Assembly: GCF_004118855.1 (NCBI RefSeq)
Contig: NZ_PDKF01000004.1
Coordinates: 397,604-461,603 of the forward strand
DNA: 64,000 nt
Source of the DNA: Arcobacter sp. CECT 8983
GTDB taxonomy: Bacteria; Campylobacterota; Campylobacteria; Campylobacterales; Arcobacteraceae
Reading direction: 5' to 3'
In this document: positions 58,917 through 64,000 of the stretch, piece by piece
Layout of the letters: each line of letters begins with the position of its first letter
Position numbering within the stretch: position 1 is the stretch's first letter
Made by a program: the position numbers and the translations under genes
Notes under the pieces: generated by a model
Told to the model about the DNA's origin: nothing
The model's database searches: none
What the model saw: the letters and a program-made list of their open reading frames with translations, nothing else

Positions 58917-60734
58917 ATGGGATTAAAATTAGATAGTTTATATTTAGAAAATTTTAAGTGCTATGAAAGTTCTGGGAAAATTCCTTTTCATAATTTAACA
59001 GTTTTTATTGGTGAAAATGATGCGGGTAAATCTACAATATATGATGCCTTAGATTTGGTATTAAATAATAATTATCCTAAAAATGAAGATTTTAGAGAAG
59101 GCTCAGATATTATTACAATTAAAATTGTATTTACTCTGAGTACAGAAATAGAAGAATTATCTCAATATCTTATTGATGATAGAGTAACTATTGTAAAAAA
59201 ATATCAACGAGATTCTGCAACAATATTAGAAGTACTAGGTGAAAAATTTCAGGATGAAGACTTAAATAATTATAAGAACATGAATGCCACTGAATTGAAA
59301 GCTTTGTTAGAACGACTTGAACTTCCTGCTGAAAGTAATCAAGATTTGAGAAAAGATTCAATAAAGAATTACATTGATGAAGAAAATCCAATGACAACAG
59401 ATGACTATATAGAAATTAAATGGAATCAAATTAATACATATCTCCCAATATTTCAAAGGTATTCGTCAAGTGATTATGGTAATCCAACTTCATCAATTAG
59501 AAAAACATTAGACTTAGTATATCGAGAATCGTTTTATGAAGAAGAAAATGGGACTTATAGATTAAAAGATAATTTTAGTAATTTACATGATGATATTACA
59601 GCGTCTTTAAACGAAAAGTTAGAAACACAGCTTTTAGCCTATATAAAAAAATATAAGCCTGAAATTGAAAGTGTAAGTGGTGATTACGATATTGATTTTT
59701 CAAGAGGATTGAACTTTTCAGGATTAATAATAAAAAACAATAGTAATGAAAGCAGAAATATTGATCAGTTGGGAGAGGGCTCTAAGAAAAAGATATTTTT
59801 ATCAATTTTAGAATGGGATTCAGAAATCAGCTTAGCATCATCACATAATAGATGTATTATAAGGGGTTATGATGAACCAGATGCATATCTACACTACAAT
59901 GCACAAAGAGAAATGTTCTATATGATTCAAAGATTAGCAGAAGATAATGAGTCAAATATACAGTCAATAATATGTACTCATGCTTTAACAATGATTGACA
60001 GGGCACCAGCAAGAACAATTAATCATGTTATTAAAGATGCTGACAAATCAATTATAAACTTTTTAGACACAAATGAAGATGAAGATATTTTAGATTTTTT
60101 AAATGATGTATCTCAAATAAGTGGACTAAAAAATACTAATATTTTTTATGAAAAGTGCTTTTTATTAGTTGAAGGTGAAGGTGAAGAAAATGCTTTACCA
60201 ATTATGTATAAAACTTGCCATGACAAAAGTTTAGTTGAGAGTGGTGTAGTTTTAATTAATTTGCAAACTAATGGACAATGGTCAAATGCTTTGAAATTTT
60301 TAAAATCCAATAAAAAAGATGTAACGGTATTGTTTTTAGATACAGATACTCAATATGAAGATTCAAATAGTAGAGTAACAAAAGAGAAATTAGAAGATAT
60401 TGGATTTGATGAAGATTTTTTAGATAATAATTGTTTTTTTATTGGTACTAAAGAGTTTGAAGATGTCTTTTGTGATTTAACATATAAAAACTTATGTAAT
60501 GAAAAGTTTATCAAAGATGATGATACAGAGTGGATAGAAAATGAGTTTAATCAATTACGAAGTGTAGACAAGTTCTCAGAGGATTTAAGAAGAATGTTAA
60601 GTAGAAAATGCAAACGTAGAATTGGTAAACCTGAAATATCATTAGAACTAGCAAAAAAATTATCAAAAGATGATATTGAAAATATAGAACCAATAAAAAA
60701 TCTTTTTGAAAAGATAAATGAAATTATAAACTAG
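58917..60734 (+). CDS. OLD-family ATP-dependent endonuclease (AAA ATPase + TOPRIM)
   Basis: 605 residues. An ABC-type ATPase has Walker A I-G-E-N-D-A-G-K-S-T at 31-40 and a Walker B-like G-Y-D-E-P-D-A-Y-L-H near 316, with a helical insert between. The TOPRIM nuclease domain has L-L-V-E-G-E-G-E-E near 416 and L-F-L-D-T-D-T near 472. OLD nucleases such as P2 Old and GajA act in phage defence. No UvrD-like GajB follows, so this is not a canonical Gabija pair. Leu is mainly TTA, unlike sbcC next door. Confidence 0.83.
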   Translation: MGLKLDSLYLENFKCYESSGKIPFHNLTVFIGENDAGKSTIYDALDLVLNNNYPKNEDFREGSDIITIKIVFTLSTEIEELSQYLIDDRVTIVKKYQRDSATILEVLGEKFQDEDLNNYKNMNATELKALLERLELPAESNQDLRKDSIKNYIDEENPMTTDDYIEIKWNQINTYLPIFQRYSSSDYGNPTSSIRKTLDLVYRESFYEEENGTYRLKDNFSNLHDDITASLNEKLETQLLAYIKKYKPEIESVSGDYDIDFSRGLNFSGLIIKNNSNESRNIDQLGEGSKKKIFLSILEWDSEISLASSHNRCIIRGYDEPDAYLHYNAQREMFYMIQRLAEDNESNIQSIICTHALTMIDRAPARTINHVIKDADKSIINFLDTNEDEDILDFLNDVSQISGLKNTNIFYEKCFLLVEGEGEENALPIMYKTCHDKSLVESGVVLINLQTNGQWSNALKFLKSNKKDVTVLFLDTDTQYEDSNSRVTKEKLEDIGFDEDFLDNNCFFIGTKEFEDVFCDLTYKNLCNEKFIKDDDTEWIENEFNQLRSVDKFSEDLRRMLSRKCKRRIGKPEISLELAKKLSKDDIENIEPIKNLFEKINEIIN

Positions 60735-60750
60735 AAATAAAAGGGAAAAA

Positions 60751-60978
60751 ATGACAATTTATAAAGACATAAATGGTGACTCAGGTGTTTTAGGGTTTGA
60801 AATAGATGAAGATAGAATAGTTGTTGAGTTTAGAGGTGGTTCTAAATATTTATATACTTATACAAGTACTGGAAACGAGCATATTGAAAATATGAAAGAA
60901 TTAGCTAAAAATGGTGATGGACTTAATAGTTATATCAATAAAAATGTAAGAAACAGATATGAAAAAAGATTAAAATAG
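60751..60978 (+). CDS. KTSC-like small protein
   Basis: 75 residues. The pattern I-V-V-E-F-R-G-G-S-K-Y-L-Y-T-Y near residue 23, G-D-G-L-N-S-Y-I-N near 55 and the ending V-R-N-R-Y-E resembles the KTSC domain, a small fold of unknown role often found next to nuclease genes. The match is by eye and divergent. It starts 16 bp after the OLD gene (AAGGG upstream) and ends 9 bp before the DUF262 gene, so it belongs to the same transcript. Confidence 0.55.
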   Translation: MTIYKDINGDSGVLGFEIDEDRIVVEFRGGSKYLYTYTSTGNEHIENMKELAKNGDGLNSYINKNVRNRYEKRLK

Positions 60979-60987
60979 GAATTTGTT

Positions 60988-62673
60988 TTGAAGAAAGAAA
61001 TAGATGTAGAAAATAATAGTTTAATGAAATTGTTTAGTGAAAACAATTTTACAATACCATCATATCAAAGACAATATGTTTGGAATGAAGAAAACACAAA
61101 AGAGCTGTTACAAGATATTTTTGAAGCAAGTGCTGAAAATAGTGGTGAAAATGAATACTTTTTAGGTTCATTAGTATGTCAAAGAGTAGGAGATAGTTTA
61201 GAAGTATTAGATGGTCAGCAGAGACTTACAACATTATATTTAATTTTTCATGTGATGAGAAATCTATTCCTTAAACATGATGATACAAGTTATTATGAAG
61301 CACTAGATGAATTATTACATCAAAAAGAAAATAAAGCAAAAAAATTGAAGGAAAGAAATAAATTTAACTATGAAATTAGAAAAGATGTAAAAGATTTATT
61401 TGATAAATTAGCAACACATAATGATATAAATGAAATTGAATCTTTTAATGATTTTAAAATAAAGTCAAATATTTCAATTGAAAATATCATTAATAACTTG
61501 ATTGAAATACAAAAATATTTTTCAAAAAAAGATATAAATATTGTTGAATATTATGATTATTTAATAGAACAAGTGAAAATTATTACTATCACTACGGAAG
61601 ACTTAGAAAATGCTTTTAGAATCTTTAGTGTTTTAAATAATAGAGGTATCCAACTTCAAAATGCTGATTTAATAAAAGCGGATAATATTGGTGCTATTGA
61701 AAATGATTCCAAAATTGAATATTCTTTAAAATGGGAAGATATTGAGAATTACTTTGATGGAGATTTGGATCGTTATTTGTCAATAGTAAGATTAATTCTT
61801 GTAAAAGAAAAAGCAAAGTTAAATTTATATAGTGAATATAAAAACTATTTTGAGAAAAACTCAGATATAAAAGGTACAATTTTTATAGATAAATTAGATA
61901 AATATAAAGAAATATATGAAAAAGTAATTAAATTGAATGATAATAAGATTTCAAATAAAACTAAAAATCTTTTAACAATAATGCATTATTTACCACATAA
62001 TGATTGGATTAGTGCAGTAATGAGTTATTATTATAAATTTGGAAATGTTAAATTTGATGAATTTATTGAAGCATTTGATTATATGGCATCTACGGATAAT
62101 ATTATCGGATATGATATTACAACAAAAATTAAAGATATTTCATTGATATTATCTGAAATTGATAAATCAAAATCACCTGATGAGTTACTTTCAAATGAAA
62201 AAAGTGTTCTATATGATATTGATATAGAAGAATTAGAACATGCGTTAAAACAAAATATATATAGAAAACGTGTATCTAAATATATTTTGTTAAAAATAGA
62301 ATATATTTCTAGAAGTAATGATGATGTTCAAATAGGTAATTTTCAGAAATTAACAATTGAACATATTTATCCCCAAAAACCAAAAGATATGAAGGATTGG
62401 GATTTTGAGAATGAGGTAGAATTAGATAAGTATAGAAATAAAATAGGAAATTTAGTTTTATTAAATAGATCTAAAAATTCATCTTTAAGTAATAGTTCAT
62501 TTGTAAATAAAAATGATAAATACAATTCTAATGAGTCAATCGATATATTTGAGGAAACAAAAAAAGTATATAATCCTAATAGAAGTGAATGGAAACTTGA
62601 CGATATTATAAAAAGACAAAATACTTTAATAAAGTGGTTAATTAATAATAAAAAAGTTGAAGATTGGGCATAA
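60988..62673 (+). CDS. DUF262/DUF1524 protein, fused GmrSD-type nuclease
   Basis: 561 residues from a TTG start with AGGA about 9 bp upstream; an ATG at 61024 is the fallback. The N-terminal DUF262 (ParB-like NTPase) domain has I-P-S-Y-Q-R-Q-Y-V-W near residue 23 and L-D-G-Q-Q-R-L-T-T-L near 70. The C-terminal DUF1524 HNH domain has L-T-I-E-H-I-Y-P-Q near 455 and N-K-I-G-N-L-V-L-L-N-R-S-K-N near 489. This is the architecture of type IV enzymes such as GmrSD, BrxU and SspE, which cut modified or unmodified phage DNA after nucleotide-dependent sensing. Which DNA state it senses is unknown. Confidence 0.87.
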   Translation: MKKEIDVENNSLMKLFSENNFTIPSYQRQYVWNEENTKELLQDIFEASAENSGENEYFLGSLVCQRVGDSLEVLDGQQRLTTLYLIFHVMRNLFLKHDDTSYYEALDELLHQKENKAKKLKERNKFNYEIRKDVKDLFDKLATHNDINEIESFNDFKIKSNISIENIINNLIEIQKYFSKKDINIVEYYDYLIEQVKIITITTEDLENAFRIFSVLNNRGIQLQNADLIKADNIGAIENDSKIEYSLKWEDIENYFDGDLDRYLSIVRLILVKEKAKLNLYSEYKNYFEKNSDIKGTIFIDKLDKYKEIYEKVIKLNDNKISNKTKNLLTIMHYLPHNDWISAVMSYYYKFGNVKFDEFIEAFDYMASTDNIIGYDITTKIKDISLILSEIDKSKSPDELLSNEKSVLYDIDIEELEHALKQNIYRKRVSKYILLKIEYISRSNDDVQIGNFQKLTIEHIYPQKPKDMKDWDFENEVELDKYRNKIGNLVLLNRSKNSSLSNSSFVNKNDKYNSNESIDIFEETKKVYNPNRSEWKLDDIIKRQNTLIKWLINNKKVEDWA

Positions 62674-62676
62674 AAA

Positions 62677-64000
62677 ATGAACCTATCTAAATCACTCTAC
62701 ACAAAAGGTATCCAATGCCCCAAAGCACTTTGGCTTAAAAAATATAAGCCAAGTGTATTAACACCACCAGATGAGCAATCACAAGCTATATTTGAAACTG
62801 GAAATATAGTAGGTGACTTAGCTTGCAAGCTTTTCCTTGGTGGTAAAGAAGTACCATACACTACAAACTATGATGAGATGATAAGTACTACAAAAGAGTA
62901 CTTAGAAGAGGGTGTATCAAATATCTACGAAGCTACTTTTAACTATGAGGGCATACTTATCATGGTAGATATTTTAAAAGTAGAAGATGATAGTGTATCT
63001 ATCTATGAGGTTAAAAGTTCTACGGAGGTAAAAGATATCTATCTTCATGATGTATCTATTCAGTATTATGTTCTAAAAAACTTAGGTTTTAGTATAAAAA
63101 GTGCAAGTGTAGTGCATATAAACAATGAGTATGTAAGAGGTGAGAGTTTAGAACTAGACAAACTATTTAAAATAGTTGATGTCACTAGTGAAGTACAAAA
63201 CCTACAGTCAAATATCCCAATCATATTAAAAGAGTTTGAAACTTACTTAGAAGACAAAGTAAATGAGCCAGATATAGATATAGGAAAACATTGTAACAAA
63301 CCTTATGAGTGTGATGCTAAAAACTATTGTTGGAAAGTTCAAAGACAAATTCCAGATTATTCTATCTTTAATATTTTCAATCTTGGAAGTAAAAAGCAAG
63401 TTGAATTGTACAATCAAGGTATCATCGATATAGAAAATATCCCAGAAGATTTTGATATGACGGCAAATCAAGCTCAAGCAGTAGAAAACTACAAATCAAA
63501 AGCTAGCTACATAGACAAAGAAAATATCAAAGCCTTTTTAGAAAACCTCACATACCCTATCTATCACTTAGACTTTGAAACCTACCAACAAGCAATACCA
63601 CAATACAAAGGTATAAAACCCTTCGAGCAAATCCCTTTTCAATACTCACTTCATATAGAGCATGAAGATGGAACGCTAATCCATAAAGAGTATTTGAGCA
63701 AGGATAGTATAGATAGTAGATATGAACTAGCACAAAAGTTATGTGAAGATATCCCAAGTGATGTTACAGTATTGGCTTACAATATGAGTTTTGAAAAAGG
63801 TGTGATAAAAAGATTAGCCAACCTTTTTCCAGAACTTAGCACTCACTTGCTAGCCATAAATGAAAATATGCAAGACCTAATGACACCCTTCCAAAAGAAA
63901 TGGTACGTAACACCAAGTATGCAAGGAAGCTACTCTATCAAGTATGTATTGCCTGCATTAGTTCCAGAGTTTGAAAAGGCATACAAAGAATTAGAAGGTG
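62677..64000 (+). CDS. DUF2779 protein with Cas4-like nuclease half, cut by the window edge
   Basis: 441 residues are visible and the frame is still open at base 64000. The N-terminal 230 residues resemble Cas4/RecB-type PD-(D/E)XK nucleases: Cys13 or so in G-I-Q-C-P-K-A-L-W, M-V-D-I-L-K-V near 92, Y-E-V-K-S-S near 110, I-Q-Y-Y-V-L near 128, and a Cys cluster H-C-N-K-P-Y-E-C then Y-C-W near 206-220 that could hold 4Fe-4S. The DUF2779 part starts near 290 with Y-H-L-D-F-E-T-Y-Q, a DEDD-exonuclease-like D-x-E, and Y-N-M-S-F-E-K near 368. The ATG lacks a ribosome site. Codon use resembles sbcC. Confidence 0.78.
   Translation, partial: MNLSKSLYTKGIQCPKALWLKKYKPSVLTPPDEQSQAIFETGNIVGDLACKLFLGGKEVPYTTNYDEMISTTKEYLEEGVSNIYEATFNYEGILIMVDILKVEDDSVSIYEVKSSTEVKDIYLHDVSIQYYVLKNLGFSIKSASVVHINNEYVRGESLELDKLFKIVDVTSEVQNLQSNIPIILKEFETYLEDKVNEPDIDIGKHCNKPYECDAKNYCWKVQRQIPDYSIFNIFNLGSKKQVELYNQGIIDIENIPEDFDMTANQAQAVENYKSKASYIDKENIKAFLENLTYPIYHLDFETYQQAIPQYKGIKPFEQIPFQYSLHIEHEDGTLIHKEYLSKDSIDSRYELAQKLCEDIPSDVTVLAYNMSFEKGVIKRLANLFPELSTHLLAINENMQDLMTPFQKKWYVTPSMQGSYSIKYVLPALVPEFEKAYKELEG

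Noticed and set aside
58612-60734. The OLD nuclease as part of a Gabija defence system.
   Set aside because: Gabija needs a UvrD-like helicase (GajB) next to the OLD protein. The neighbours here are WYL-like, KTSC-like and DUF262/DUF1524 genes.
1-64000. CRISPR arrays, insertion sequences, integrase/att sites or prophage genes.
   Set aside because: No regularly spaced repeats, transposase motifs or integrase genes were seen on either strand. The accessory run at the right end has no recognisable mobility gene within the window.

Overview
This 64 kb window is a chromosomal segment of an AT-rich member of the Campylobacterota, most likely of the Arcobacter group. The pointers are the very low GC content, TTA/AAA/GAA-rich codon use, several histidine kinases with the A-H-Q-W-R-Q-P-L histidine box common in this phylum, a PgbA-like secreted protein, and -10 boxes of TATAAT/TAAAAT type with weak -35 elements. 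I see no insertion sequence, CRISPR array or rRNA. Four tRNA genes form a cluster at 39357-39764.

Layout. 1-3700: two tandem related surface/lipoprotein genes (the first cut by the window edge), a DUF4197 protein, a small unknown, an HPP membrane protein and a LOG-family protein. 3790-11315: a two-component system followed by a DctPQM TRAP transporter and PxpA-PxpB-PxpC, read here as one 5-oxoproline (pyroglutamate) sensing, uptake and catabolism unit. Matching 11-bp direct repeats lie in front of both the kinase and dctP. 11312-18027: an EAL protein with a degenerate GGDEF partner, DedA, a NIT-domain chemoreceptor and DbpA helicase (apparently with an AUC start). 18089-32073: thioredoxin-like and pentapeptide proteins, BrkB-like protein, GlcD-like oxidase, PgbA-like protein, Bcp, CmoA, RibF, TlyA, YigZ, a lone secretin, a BCCT transporter, a membrane-tethered HNH-like protein, a protein resembling SdhB/HdrB without the Fe-S cysteines, and MurA. 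32164-39299: EamA transporter, FMN-dependent glutamate-synthase-like protein, DUF6394, a K+ channel with RCK domains, KdsA, RibH, NusB and PyrF.

39833-47673 is rich in signalling: a PAS kinase, a cache kinase with a divergent response regulator, and a classical kinase/regulator pair. Among them sits a radical SAM/SPASM gene that seems to start at AUA. 47751-49512 holds a sulfite-dehydrogenase-like molybdoenzyme and its cytochrome c, preceded by four tandem 11-bp repeats next to the OmpR-type regulator that probably binds them. 49589-53882 holds an AraC regulator with AzlC/AzlD, an L-lactate dehydrogenase, a 39-residue membrane peptide and a Bcr/CflA transporter.

54188-64000 is the most accessory-looking part. 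It is one co-directional run: sbcD, sbcC, a lone WYL-like protein, an OLD-family ATPase/TOPRIM nuclease, a KTSC-like small protein, a fused GmrSD-type DUF262/DUF1524 nuclease, and a DUF2779 protein with Cas4-like and DEDD-exonuclease-like halves, cut by the right edge. The four genes at 58612-62673 use codons differently from the flanking sbcDC and DUF2779 genes. They look like a defence cassette placed inside a DNA-repair nuclease operon and are the best candidate here for an undescribed system.

Recurring themes are 11-bp-period direct repeats in front of four promoters (three response-regulator-linked targets plus sbcD), several probable leaderless genes with a -10 box 5-7 bp before ATG, and two genes whose only sensible start codons are AUC and AUA.
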